A stretch of DNA of 64,000 nt from Volvariella volvacea V23 (GCA_000349905.1 KB722763.1:159770-223769), one strand, 5' to 3'; positions 11,561 to 23,654 are shown, counted from the stretch's first letter. Numbers and translations are program-made. The notes: generated from the letters alone by a model not told the origin.

Positions 11561-13205
11561 AGTTCAGGGGTTGTTTGCCACTGGTCACATAATACCACTA
11601 ACACCCTGGACTACATCAACAGGGGTAGTGTCATACCCAACATAACATCAGGCTGCCCTCATCCAAGCACAGCATCATTGATGCCTGTATTCACTTGAAT
11701 AGTTAGGAGCATGAAAGTCACCTATGGGCTACCCTCTACAAGAGCTTGCGAAATGAGTCTTAGGAAGGTCATCTAGAAGAGGATGCCTGGATTTCTACTC
11801 ATTTATTTGTCAGCTGCAGGCTAGTGCTTTGACCAGATAAGGACTAAAGTAGGAAAAGAAGAGTCAGCAAGATGTGTCAGAAATTTCAAAAAAGGAGTAC
11901 TTTTTATTTTTGTCACCTGCCACCCAACCATCTACAAGAATGGATGGACTTACACCTCCCAGAGTGACTGTTACAATGACACAGGGTTGTCATTCAGCTT
12001 GTGTGCTTTCGGACTACAGTTTCAGACAATGGACTCACCTTTCTTTTTGTGTAGTTACAAACTCTTTTGGTAACTACAATCATATTCCTTCATATAGTAA
12101 TGTACGTGCATATAGCTTATGCATCTATAGCTTACACGTACATATGACTCAAGCATCTCTTATTTTCACATCTGCAAAACCTAATATCACTGGGACGTAT
12201 AAATACTTCACTTCTATAGCGTAGAACCTTAGCTTGACCTCCTGTATCATTTGCACCTAGTTGTGCTATCAAACTCATCTCGACTCACCTCATTGATGCC
12301 TTTGGCAGATAAGTTCAACTCAGTGTTCTTTGCTGGCCTTCTCATTCTCATCATTTTACTCATTCTTTGAGGTATGTTAACTTATGACATCGATAGTGAT
12401 GTGTCAAGATAGAGTTGTTGTAATAGTAACACTGCACAGTCATAGGTTCTTTCAGTCCCAGATAACAGTAAGATAGGTGTCACTGAAATTCAACATCCTT
12501 ACATAATCAGATCACATGTGCCAAATCACAAACTTCAATTGATACTGAAGGTGAAGCTATACTACAGACTTTTGAACCTCTGCCAGCATAGTGAAAGGTA
12601 ATATATGATGACCATGATACTTCTTATTAGCCTCGGCAGCCTCTGCACCAGTAAGTCCCTCAGAATATGCATGAATGAACCAAGCAGCTTGGTTGGCATA
12701 TCTTGGCTAACATTAGCCACAAGACCAGAGCAGTGTGAGAGGAGAGATAACTGTCAGGAATCATAAAATAGGGGTATTTTAATTTTTCGTCACCAGTTAC
12801 ACCATAATATAAATAGACCACAATGATTCCAAGTTTACATTTACAAACACAATCGCCAACGAACATGCCCCATCACCAAGTCCACTTTGGTCATTTCAGA
12901 ACCCTTGACAACATCAATGTAGATGACAAAGTCATCTACAATCAAATTGATGGCGTATGGTTCGAAGTAATGGTGGATTATATAATTAGAGAAAACTCAA
13001 CATGGAAGGAGATGTGGTACTTTCTGCTAATATAAAAGACAATAAAGATGGAGAAAGGTGTTAGATGGGTATAAACCTCCAAATTGAAGAGTTTCCGGAA
13101 CATTTCCAGATGTATCAACACAAGGGAGAGTTTGTGTGGGTCAAGGATATGACCGAGGACCCCATGAACCAACAACCAGAGTAATCAGACTCCACCTCAA
13201 ACCCA
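11561..13205. other. AT-rich stretch, no recognised gene
   Basis: Only short ORFs occur (for example 11874-12224 and 12823-13035, both plus strand), with no motif I recognise. Composition matches the neighbouring transposon debris, so it is most likely decayed repeat sequence. Confidence 0.5.
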
Positions 13206-13388
13206 CCAAACCAAAACAATGGTTTGGCACTAATAATCACCAAATCTATCAGAATGACATTCTAGAAAACCCATTCCCTTGGATCATAGCACTGGCAACT
13301 CCATTGCCATCAAAATGGCAAGGTCATGGATTTTCCCATGACAAGGCTATGGATTTTCCCAATCACATCAAGGGTAGCCAAGGCTACC
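13206..13388. repeat. Cluster of short perfect hairpins
   Basis: Four perfect inverted repeats with short loops lie within 183 bp: CCAAACC/GGTTTGG (13206-13227), TTGCCAT/ATGGCAA (13304-13321, whose left arm also pairs with TGGCAA at 13293-13298), GTCATGG/CCATGAC (13323-13342) and GGTAGCC/GGCTACC (13373-13388). The phrase ATGGATTTTCCCA also occurs twice. Arms are 6-7 bp with loops of 2-8 nt. No coding explanation was found. Confidence 0.6.
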
Positions 13389-13559
13389 TTCCCATCAAAA
13401 TCTGATAGCAAATGGCTTGCCATCAAACTAAGGACAATAACGACAAACCTGTACTATTGTTGAGGAAAAAGCAAATACTCAGATTCTATATTCTCAAGTA
13501 AAGAATAGTAAGTAAAGATGTGAGTAAAGAGGCTAGCTCATATTGCTTATTTATTCCCA

Positions 13560-14135
13560 AGTGAAGAATCTTTAAAGCTGAGGAATAGGTGGCAAGAGTA
13601 GTATGGTATATATACTACTCAAAGATAAATAAAGATAAATAAAGGAATATAATCTCTCTGGTGGAGAAAAGTGGGGGAATAAGAATGAAGGTAGCAAAGT
13701 GGAAGTCCTGAGCAAAGAGTGTAGCGCACAGATCAGAAGACATGTAAGCTAGGTCGGCATGTATGCATAAGCTTGTGTCATGCACAGTCAATATGGGAAT
13801 GGATGGAGTCATATGAAGTCATAAATGATCTTCTGACTTGACACATGCTCATCTAGAACAAGATTGAGTCATTGGATGTAATAGAGAACAAAGGATATGC
13901 TATATATGGAGAACAGGGACAGGTAGAGTGGGAACAGATATCATAGATGAGGGTCTAGGGTACAGATGAGTGGGTGTGTGTAGGTAAGGGGTCAGATGTA
14001 AGGAAGATGAGGTGATATGTATTATGTATCAAAGATATAATATGAGAAAAAAGAGATGAAGACACTTGGTTGGTGTCTGAGAGTTGATGTAGAGCTTGGT
14101 TGGTATTTAGTGGTCAGGCATTGTCATGCATGACA
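13560..14135 (-). repeat. LTR-like repeat, diverged
   Basis: On the minus strand this begins with the palindrome TGTCATGCATGACA (14135-14122). Next come repeats of the type GAAGACACTTGGTTGGTGTC (14058 onward) that resemble the triple repeat inside the LTR at 17508-17590, and then an AT-rich tract. It is read as a diverged LTR, possibly solo. Its inner end is not defined and the scaffold gap follows about 45 bp to the right. Confidence 0.4.
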
Positions 14136-14180
14136 TGTATCTATAGGGTCAACTTTAATTGCTTAGTATAAAAATGCATT

Positions 14181-14280
14181 NNNNNNNNNNNNNNNNNNNN
14201 NNNNNNNNNNNNNNNNNNNNNNNNNNNNNNNNNNNNNNNNNNNNNNNNNNNNNNNNNNNNNNNNNNNNNNNNNNNNNNNN
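14181..14280. other. Assembly gap (100 N)
   Basis: Exactly 100 N, the usual placeholder for a scaffold gap of unknown length. It falls inside the repeat-rich segment. Distances and element structures across it cannot be trusted. Confidence 0.97.
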
Positions 14281-14664
14281 ATCAAACAATACAACACACT
14301 CGATATGGCCCCTTAGTAAGAAGAGAAATGGTGGGTGGCATTTGTCACTCCTCTGTGTGCATGGTTCCAGGGTGGACCTACCAGACCCCTTTTCCTACTT
14401 TGGCTGGAGAGGGCGCAACGAGTGAATGCCGGCTAAAAAGACCACTGCTGCTTAAAGAGCTACATTAGAGTTACAAGCTTATCTGACGCATACTACTACC
14501 AACAGGTTTGGTCACTGTTTAACCTTACCCTAAAAAACCCTAAAACGAACAACAGGGAGTGTCTGACCCTTCTAAGGTCTGATTAACTCTCTGGGAGCAT
14601 ATTGTGTTGTGTGGGTGTATAGCTTTCACTGTACCTTTTTACGTTCTGTATCTTACAGCGTTTA

Positions 14665-14691
14665 TGTCAAGGGCTTTTATGAGCCCTGACA
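14665..14691 (-). repeat. LTR-type palindromic terminus
   Basis: A 27-bp imperfect palindrome reading TGTCAGGGCTC...TTGACA on the minus strand, nearly identical to the terminus at 17607-17633; both continue with TAAAC. It lies about 400 bp beyond the 3' end of the chromodomain polyprotein relic. It is preceded on the minus strand by the weakly purine-rich CCAGGGTGA, so it may be the start of that element's 3' LTR. Confidence 0.5.
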
Positions 14692-15129
14692 TCACCCTGG
14701 TGTTTAACATGATTTGTCCTCGAATCACTCTTCTATGGGGTGAGATGGTGGTGATGATGGTGATAGTGATTGGGGTGGGTGGGTGAGTAATTTGTGTGCA
14801 TGGCAGGTGGCATGATTAAATTCAAATATAAGGTGATTAATTAGATAGTGAGTTGGGATTACTTTTGTTGTTGATTATAATGATATACGTTACTAGATTT
14901 TCAGGCTTTGATTAAGCTGGCGATGGGTAAATAAGTTTTTTTGCCTTAATCAGTTTGGATGATGGTGATTTGAATGCTGTTGGGTAAGCAGAAGGTGAAG
15001 AGAACTGTGCTGTATATAACTTGGGCAAGGTGGTTGAAGAAGAAGATGCAAATGTTGTTGGAAAAGATATTTATTGTGGTTTAAAAAAAAAGGGAATTGA
15101 ATAACACAAATAAAGAAATAAGATTCTTA

Positions 15130-16790
15130 TATATCATCTATCTCCTCAGAAATAAAATCAAACCATTGTTTGACTTTTTGGGGAATTGTGGTGTTCAGTT
15201 GCTTGTTATGGAAGTTTCTGAGCAGTTAAACTATATGTTCTAAATTGTTGACAAAGATTCATGAGTCAAAGTCATGTGACCAGCCCTTTCATTTGACATG
15301 GTATTGCCATTTACCAAAAGCATGATGCTGGTCATATAGTTTCTCTATTTCGTACTCCAGTTGATCCTCTATTAAAACAGGTGCCAGTTGGTGTTAATCA
15401 GTGATAAACTGTTATTGGGGGATAGTAAAACCAACATAAGGGGTTAGGAGGTTATAATAGAATACGTTGTGGATGAAGGACCATTCTTCAAGTAGTCGAA
15501 GGTGATATGAGACTGCTCTGACTTTTTCTATGATTTTGAAGGGACCATGTTTTTGGTTAGCTAGTTTTTGTGAAGGTTGTGTCGTGTGGATGTTAGCTGC
15601 AAATAGCCAAATCTTTTTACTGGGTTGGTATTTCCTTTCAGGCTTTTTATTTTTATCTTCTTTGAGAAGCTCTTTAGATATTTGGAGGTGTTCTCAAGAA
15701 TGTTGTTCATTTGGTTTATGAATTGTCATGCATTTTTTTGTTTAAATTAGTAAAGAGAGAATTGCATATTATTAGGTTCTCTTCCTAGATTGATCATGAC
15801 TGATGAGAATTCGGTGAAGGAGATAAGATAATTGTTATAGACTGCCTGTGCTACAGGTAGCCATTTAGCTCAATCGTTTTGTGTGTGGTTGGAGTATAGT
15901 CAGAGATATTTTGTAATTTCTGTATTAATTCTCTCAACTTATCTGTTGGTTTGGAAGTGGTACACAGTGGAGCGATTTGGGGTAATTTTGCATGCAGTAA
16001 ATATGTCGTTCATGAAGTGTGATGCAAATTGTGTACCTTTGTCTGACACAATCTTCTTGGGTACGCCGAAGATACTGAAAACCTTGTCTCTATAAATTTC
16101 TGCCACCTGTTTAGAAGTTCAGGGAGTAAACCAACCACATCTATTGAGATGACTTCCCAGGGTTCTTGGGAAATGTTGTGAGGGTGTAGGGTAGCACGAT
16201 TTTTTGAGAGGAAGTTCTTCAACTCTTGGCATCTAATATATGCCTTACAATATTTGCCTAGTTGACGATCCAGGCCTGGCCAAAAGAAGGTCTTTTTGAT
16301 GTTGGTTAGGGTGGTTTTGCGTTCTGGGTGTCCGTTTAAAAGATGGTCATGTGCATTGAAAATAATCTGTCTTCTTAATACTGGATCTTGTGGGACCCAA
16401 TATTGTTCTAAATTAATAAACCAAACACTATTTTGAAAGGTGCAACCTTTGGTGGGGGCTGGATGAGTGGTTTGAGCTTGTGTCACTTGCTTGATTAATT
16501 CCTTGACATTGATTATGGTGGGGGAATAGGCTGTTAATGGTTCCAGGGTCGATTTAAGGAGATTGGTCTATTTGGTATCTTGGTTGGTGGTTTGGAGGAG
16601 GTTATGAGGGTCAAGGGGTTCTGTGGTGAAAAGAGAAATATAATGAAACCATTTTTCTTTGAGCAAAGTCACTTGCTGGTTTTCAGGCTGAGAAGGAAGA
16701 TGATCTGTGTAGTGAGATAATATATTAGTGGCGATGTTTAATTTGCCTGCCAAGTTGTCAGCGACAAGGGTGTTTGGCCCCAAAGACAAT
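15130..16790 (-). mobile_element. Degraded chromovirus (Ty3/Gypsy) polyprotein: RNase H tail, integrase, chromodomain
   Basis: Read right to left, the relic starts with the end of RNase H (LAGKLNIATNILSHYTDHLP, near 16740). The integrase H2C2 zinc module follows (HDHLLNGH ... CKAYIRCQELK, about 16350-16220), then the start of the catalytic core (PWEVISIDVVG, about 16160). After an internal deletion and frameshift the core resumes as FGVPKKIVSDKGTQF (about 16060-16020), then VWLFAANIHTTQPSQKLA-type sequence (about 15600), and ends in a chromodomain (LEYEIEKLYDQHH ... KWQYHVK, about 15375-15220). Stops interrupt the frame, several where Trp is expected. Gag, protease and most of reverse transcriptase are missing. 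It is a dead, minus-strand copy. Confidence 0.8.
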
Positions 16791-16849
16791 ATACAGAAAA
16801 TGATAAATAAATAAAAAATAAAAACATCAACTACTCGGCACACATCTAT

Positions 16850-17634
16850 ACGCGTTATCAGATGGGCCTACTACAAGGGATCACCCACACAGTGGTGCCC
16901 AGGTATCACTGGTGGCATGGTTGCGAAAAACTCTCACTACCAGCCAGCAGGGAAGACGAGAGGGATATAAGAATCCTAACAACACATACTCACCTCTTAG
17001 TAGCCTGTTGGTTCAGGTTGCGCCAGAGTCTTTGAGACAAAGCTAGCTCAGCAGAGTAGACAAGGTCGAAACTAAGGAAAGCCCTCAGAGCCAACCAAGC
17101 CCACTTATATATTCACCAGAGTCCATATGTACATATTTACACTATTCCAGACTATTCTATGGGTATCTATCTATGACCTCATGATGACATCACCAGTGTC
17201 TGGTATCGCTAAGATCCCATTGGGTAGAGATAAGCTGTGAGCTGGGATGATGGCTCCAAGACTAATGACGCCGCCGAGAATACCTCAATGCCCGAGACCT
17301 CTAAAGATGGCTCAAAAGGTAATACATCATGTGGCCAAGATGTAATCTAATCTAATCTGGATTAAGTAAACAAGTCACGTGGTCCCTGGCGCTTAAAAAA
17401 GAAAAAGAAAAAGTAAATAAATATTAAATAATCGGTGAATAAATAGGGAATAAGGATACGATTCCTGACATAATGGAAAAGGAGAAGAAAGGAGAAATGA
17501 AATAATGAAGACGCTTGATGGGCATCTGGTTGTGGGTGTAGACGCTTGGTCGGCATCTATTGATGGTGTGTAGACGCTTGAAGGGCATCTGAATATCGGG
17601 TGTTTATGTCAAGGGCTCTTATGAGCCCTGACAT
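16850..17634 (-). repeat. LTR of a Ty3/Gypsy-type element
   Basis: On the minus strand it begins with the palindromic terminus TGTCAGGGCTC (17633-17607). Three degenerate tandem repeats follow, read on the plus strand as GTAGACGCTTGNNGGGCATCT (17508-17527, 17538-17558, 17570-17590; period about 31 nt). A TATA box (TGAATATATAAGTGGG, about 17120-17105, minus) fits a U3/R promoter. The inner border near 16850 is a guess. It abuts the truncated polyprotein to the left and interrupts a decayed ORF to the right. Confidence 0.55.
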
Positions 17635-17635
17635 G

Positions 17636-18050
17636 CTGATATACCAAAAAAACCTTTTTTCGCAGCTCTTCTGCTTTTTGTTGATGGCACTGCATAGTTC
17701 TCAATAAGTTTCCAAGGTAGTGACAGGGCTGGTTTGTCTCTGCACACTGTGCTTTGTTGGCCACTTCTGCAGCTTGCTGCACTAATGACAGCTAGTCCAT
17801 AAAGGCCTTGAGCTTGGTCTCAGTCCTTATTGCATCATCTTCTGGCTTGTCACTGTTGTCTTCATCATCAGAGTCAACATCCAAACCAATCAAGTGGGGC
17901 ATGGTGTCAAACATTGCATCCTCATCAAGTGGGGCATGGTGTCAAACATTGCATCCTCAAAGGTGACAGGAGGTGTTGTGGTTGGGGATGGTGGCTTGAA
18001 GTCTGGAGGTTCTTGGGGTGTATTGGAAGTGTAGAGGCCTTTTTTTAAAT
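17636..18050 (-). pseudogene. Decayed ORF of unknown family, cut by an LTR
   Basis: Minus-strand pieces read PPVTFEDAMFDTMPHL, DVDSDDEDNSDKPEDDAI and LSLVQQAAEVANKAQ, then a Lys/Glu-rich helix (QQKAEELRKK) that runs into the LTR terminus at 17634. An in-frame TAG and a 35-bp tandem duplication break the frame. The acidic and coiled-coil character is visible but the family is not recognised. A transposon-encoded protein is possible given the setting. Confidence 0.4.
17890..17959. repeat. 35-bp perfect tandem duplication
   Basis: The 35-nt unit beginning TCAAGTGGGGCATGGTGTCA occurs at 17890-17924 and is repeated without change at 17925-17959. Because 35 is not a multiple of three, it frameshifts the minus-strand relic ORF after TMPHL. 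The identity of the two units points to a recent event. Confidence 0.85.
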
Positions 18051-18059
18051 TTGCAGCAT

Positions 18060-21000
18060 GAGCATGATTGGTCTTGGATGCTCATGGCATGATTCTTTGG
18101 CTCATGCAGCAGAGTAGAGAGCTGCATGTCACATCTCCATCTCCTCTTTCCCTTCTCTGTCTTTTGATCACGTGCTACCCAAATCAGCTTATTAATTGAT
18201 TACATAATCTGCCTGGCCACGCCAAAGATTGGCTGTGCCTCCATCCTCGAATTATATTTTTTTTTGAGCTAGGGATGTAAAAACCTTGCTAGAAGTGTAA
18301 TTTATTATTTGGAATCTTTGGCTATCTCATCAACAAGGAGTGACTTTTTCAAGATTTGAATTTCTGCGACGTCAAGCCAACATGTGGCTCCATCATTCTC
18401 AGGACTTACATTGGCCATCTATCGAGGTGCGCAAATGGAGAGGTCGTCGCTGACGATGACGATTTTTACATAAGGGGTGTTGGATTTCGGTGACGCCTAT
18501 CTTAGTCTTTAGACTTTGTCGTTGTTGATGATGCCTCGTTTGTCATGGCCACCTCTTCGTTTGCCCTCACCGAGGAATGCATCAAGTGTTCGGCAGGGTG
18601 GCACGGGCGAGAGGTAAGAGCAGCGAGCTCGGCAGATAATAGTGTTGTAAGAGAGAGAGGGTGAGTGGGATATCGACGGGGGCATTGGGGAGCAAAGTGT
18701 AGAGGATCGAGCGAGACAGAGGGCCTCTTATATAGGGCCAGCAGCATAGCCTCTCAACTCCAGCAGACATATCGAATTTTGACTTAGGCATACGCAGCTC
18801 ATCGACTTTGCAGTGACGAAAAGAACCATCACATCCATGCTGTGACATCCCGGACATCAGGATCGTGTCAGGCCAAATTTGGCGAGACTCACCACCGATT
18901 GAGATCGAACCAGCGCTTGTGCATGTTGATGACTGATGACCTCGACTGAAGTGGAGGGAAAAAATTTTGCAACCATGTCTAAGAGTATCTCCTGTCCGAC
19001 GCATCGGTGGTTCTATATTAGACTTGACCGTCAGCTTGATACAACACCATTACTTTTGCAGCGGTTTTTAATGCCAGCGAGGGCCCCAATTCATGTATAT
19101 ACGTCCTATAAAGTTCGAAACTCCCGCCACCTCCGTGTCCTTCACCACATCGGCTTTCTCCGCTGGGCAGTACCTGATCAAGTAGCACCAAGTGCTTGGA
19201 AGCAGAGCCCACATGCTTCAGAAGGTATGCAATTCTTCTGCAAGTATTGCTTACGACGATCCCATCACGTTTGTTCCTTGATATTGAACTTTGTGTGCCG
19301 TGTGCGTCCGCGGAAGTGTTTGTGTGTTTAACGCCAAAAGGTGCCATCGCTTGTGCAGGTGGTTTTGGAGCTGTAGTGATACGTTTTGTAGGTCTGTTCT
19401 AAAATTAGGCTCGCTTGAAACACCATCCATCGAAAGTTCTTCGAGAAAGGCTCAAGAATTACTGCAAGACGAAGTCCGCTGCTCAAAAAAATCTTCACCT
19501 CCAACTCGTTCAGGGTCCCTGTTATCGGTGGCCTGACGCTCCAAAATTTTGCATTCTCATCTTCTTACACATCTCGGGGGTTTGTCAAATTGAACGCTGT
19601 TTTTTTTGTGTCAACTAAGCAGAACCTTATATACATGTCACTGGGTACAACGCCCTCAAGCGCCTGGGGTCGAAAATTTTTACGAGCGCCATGTGCCTCT
19701 GTGAAGAATACAGTCTATAAGAGGTTACTGTTGCTTGTGCATCGCGGCCTATCGCGGTATAGTAACTTTTCTGACCCCATCTCACATTCCACAACCGATC
19801 ATCGCGTTATTTTGTCGACATTGATGTGTAGGTGACTTTGCAGTAACAAAGGCGCATTTTCTGCGATGCATTGTGGGCACGGTTCTTGGCAACACTGGTG
19901 TGTACGTATATCGTACGTGTACTCATTTCCTAGGCGCCCTCTCACGGAAGAGCACTTGAACATGTCGAAAATTCTGCAATCACGCAAGCCTGACGTGAAC
20001 CGGGGTACCATCTCGGTGCTCCCCACAATCGAGATGGATTATCTGGTAATTTGATATTAGCACGCCGTTTATGTAGCTTGGATCCGCTATAGCCGTAATA
20101 CACAGATATACATTATAGCGAGGCTGTGTCTTGCTCCAGTAATGATCGTCATTACTAGAGCGTCCCGAAGCCATAGCGCTTCATTAACACTCTTTTCTCT
20201 GCTGTACAGCAGGAACGTATCCTGACATATCTTAGTATCCCATTCTATATAGACGTGCGACCCTTGCTCTCGAGCAACAGATAGGGGCACCGTCTTCAGA
20301 TATACACAGCATATTCGCCACCACCAATGTTCCAGAACGACGCATCTGTCTTGTGCAATATATTCGACCTCGGTGAGCCTCGGGTACTTGCCCCACGCAT
20401 CACCACATACACCATTCATCCGCCGCTCTCAATAAACCTACTCCCTATCCGGCACATATACGTATATACCAAATATCACGAACTGCAATGACCATTTGAA
20501 ATACCTTAGATCCTTCATTAAGAAAGCGGGTGCAACTAAGGTAGCCGAAATGTCCACGTTCCAACTATCCATAAAAGTCGCCTGCGAGGGATCGGGATTG
20601 GTAATTCGTCGTCAGATGCTGGGGTGGTTACAGAGCATATCGGGCTTGGCGATATTTTGCTTGAGATCTCGAGGGGGTGTTGAGCATGTGCACTGAAATT
20701 GGGCTTGTGCCTACGACGCGGGTGAGTGGAAGCTGGTGTACTAGGTGTCTAGGACGGATTGGATGGCGAGATGCACAGTGTACGAGGTCCGGCGAGTGAC
20801 TAGTGGCGCCTCGTACGTGCCATTCTATTACGGGCTCTGAAACTGGTGGCGCTCCGATATGTTTGGAGACGTCATGAGCAATTCTTAGCACGCACATGCT
20901 TATTCTTAGCCCTCGGGCATAGATTTGCATATCAAGTGAAAAGTACCTGTCAATTTGCGAAGATCGCTCAATACGACGTCAAAAAAACGGGGCTTTTACA

Positions 21001-21858
21001 TATGTCAAATTTATTTTATCTCCATTTCTAATGTACAGTAGCGACAAATGATATATACAGATAAATAGTTTCTGTGCCCCTGGTGCCGGGCCCGGGCTTG
21101 GGCTTGGTACAGGAAAGATAAAGAGATATAGCGTTGATAGCTATAGGAGAGAGGAGAGGAGAGATAAGAGAGGAAACAGAGGCCAATCAATTGATAAGGA
21201 GCGTATGGACAGTTTTGCAAAAAGGAGTGTGGGTGATGTAAAAGAACGGGAGGGGCGATACTCTCCACGTCGTATGCGTACGTACGAAGCAGGACAAGAA
21301 AGGGTTGCAAAAGTAACCGCTAGGCCAAAAAAGATAACCAACATGCGAAATGGGCCCCTATGTATCGCCACAAGATCATATTTCCTATCACCACATATTT
21401 CTTGATCAGCTAAAGGAAAAGAGGAAATGTGTACGGGAAACGGAGTCGACTTGTATAGGAATGCGGTAGGTGAGCAGGCAGGTAGGTACAGGAGGCGATG
21501 GAAATGGAGGTAGTTGAGGTAGCTTTCATGATAGGGTGATTTGTTGTGGTGACAAGACAAGAGCCGTTGGTTATCGAAAAGGAACTTACAGATGATGTAG
21601 AAATACATTGCTAGCGGAAACAAGAAGAACCGTATAACAAACAGGGCTAGAATTCCTAGAAACCGGGAGAAAGGGGCGCATATGGGGGTGGGATGATGTG
21701 GTTACCTCTAGAGAAACGAAGGGTGAAGGGAGTTGACGAGGCATATCGAAGGAAGGTGTGATTAAATGAGGGCATGATATAGGGGAGATGAGGGAAGTGA
21801 GCTTGCGATCGCTCGAATCCCTTTCTCTGATTATAAGCCAGACCATAGGAGATGAAGT
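18060..21858. other. 3.8 kb without a recognised gene
   Basis: Many short ORFs are present on both strands but none has a recognisable domain or a convincing exon chain. A minus-strand TATATAAG near 18735 is followed by a pyrimidine-rich leader and a short ATG-started frame (MTNEASSTTTKSKD) that ends at once, so it could be a promoter with a broken or first-exon-only gene. The part from about 21000 to 21858 is probably the 3' flank of the membrane protein gene to the right. Confidence 0.4.
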
Positions 21859-23654
21859 CTAAACCGCATGAGCACCCGTGACTCGTGTTTTCCTCTTCTC
21901 CTCATTTTCTCTGAGATCACTATCCTCGTCCTCAGACCTGGCGACTTTGCCCTCGCCGATCGTTGGATCTGGATCGTCAGCAGGATATCTCGAAACCGTT
22001 GTGTGGATGTTGATCATATGTAGTGGTACCGCATTGCCGCTCGTCACGCCGTGAGGACCGCCTGGCGAGAAGACTGGGTTGGTGACGAAACCGTTTTGTG
22101 ATCGATAGTTTGATGAGACTTGTGTAGCACGACCTCTGTCGACTCTTGTTATGATTAGGTTGAATGTGATACCCTACACGAGAAAAGAGATGAGCGTCAA
22201 GTAACAATGGTAAGAGATGAGAAGACTTACAATTATTTGAACGACCTGAACATACGAGCATAACAAGTAAGTAATGACGCCAGTCTAGAGTAAGCTGCGA
22301 CTTACCGCGTTTGAAACCCCAAATTGCCCGTTATTATTCGCCATATACAAGATAAACAAAATGACGATCGAAATGGTATACATCAATCCGGATTCGATGA
22401 GCACTCGAAGGACATTAGCGAGAGGCCCGTCATCCATCGACAACACCGATCTGTGTTTGAGGGGACGACGGACGGAGTGGATTCTCCATACGATCATAGC
22501 TGATACACAGGTCAGGGCTCGGCGTCGGTGCTAGGTGGCACGAATCCACTCACAAGTGACTATAACATTAACAGCTAGGGTCAAGCTCAGCATACTGGTA
22601 ATGAAAGGTACGATTTTGCTGGCGTTGAGCAGTGAGTCGGCATTATTGTTGGAGAGCGTAGCCTCAGCCCAGATTGTCATGGCTCCCGAGACTACATGTG
22701 CTGCAGATTAAAACAAGAAAAGCCGTGTAAACTGATCCACGCACCAGTTCCTGCTATCCATACCAATGTTGGGAGCAACACGATTAGGTATCTTCGGTTG
22801 TAGACCACCCAGCATCGGTAGAGCTGTTGTCAGGAAAACGCCTCGCGTGAGCACAACAGTGACAGGAGGAAATTAAAATATGACAGGGTGGAAGCCGACG
22901 ACTATGATGACATGGGTGGGAGAAATGGAAGAGCAATGTACGGCGGTCCGAGATGAAGAAGGACACGATCCACCCCATTGATCCGAAGGCGCCCCGCTGC
23001 CTCGCCTATACCGAGCACACAATGAATCAACTCCACTAGCACCTGGGACGCTTACGGTGCGGACACCTCCTTCCCCGCCCCAGCGCCCCTCCAGGTACTT
23101 GACCCCTACCCTCAATACCGCTTCCTTTACGACCACTCCAAGAGTCCTATATATCGCTAGAACAGAATGCACACTCACCAGGATTGCATCTCCCACAAAC
23201 GTTTGAGCGACGTAGCAAGCCATCTTCATCACATTCACCCAATTATCCGTGTTTGAAAACTCGTCGATTGGGTCCCCATCGAAGTGAATAAACGCATCGA
23301 AGTTTCGCACGAGACCGAACGCGACATCCATGGTACCGAAGATAAACATAAGTATGGCTGCAATCATCATCTTCCAGTTAATCTCGTGCAACTGTTTGAA
23401 GGTGTTCTCTGGGTGGATCAAGACGCGGATGCAAGAGAAAAATGTGACTAGGAAGATGCCTAGACGAAGACATTGGGATGAGGACTGGTCACGCGCGCAG
23501 AACATAAAACAGTACTTCAAGATAAGAGAGAATCAGCCATTTGCGAGCAAAGGCAGAAGGTACAAGCAACTTACCCATAGAAGATGCTCTCCATAAACAA
23601 ACCCACCAACTGCGCTGCATCAATAGGGAAAGCCTCCCTAGTATGGGTGGCCAT
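21859..23654 (-). CDS. Fungal polytopic (about 7-TM) membrane protein of unknown function
   Basis: Starts MATHTREAFPIDAAQLVG at 23654 with MESIFYG at the end of exon 1. Later exons give hydrophobic segments LGIFLVTFFSCIRVLI, MMIAAILMFIFGTMDVAFGL, MACYVAQTFVGDAIL, YLIVLLPTLVWIAGT, MLSLTLAVNVIVT, YTISIVILFILYMA and VVQIIGITFNLIIT. A charged cytosolic tail ends in RVTGAHAV at 21859. The layout (short first exon, the INWKMM...GTMDVAFGL helix, GDAIL then LYRCWVVY, Arg/Ser tail) matches a large family of Agaricomycete integral membrane proteins with receptor-like topology and no known function. One intron between GDAIL (about 23180) and YRCWVVY (about 22823) is unusually long, roughly 355 nt; the others are about 50-80 nt. 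Confidence 0.75.

Noticed and set aside
14159..14425. ORF running through the N block
   Set aside because: It exists only because unknown bases do not create stops; no real sequence supports it.
18582..19347. Candidate genes around 18.6-19.3 kb
   Set aside because: Mutually overlapping ORFs on both strands without domains; a TATA-like site alone is not enough.
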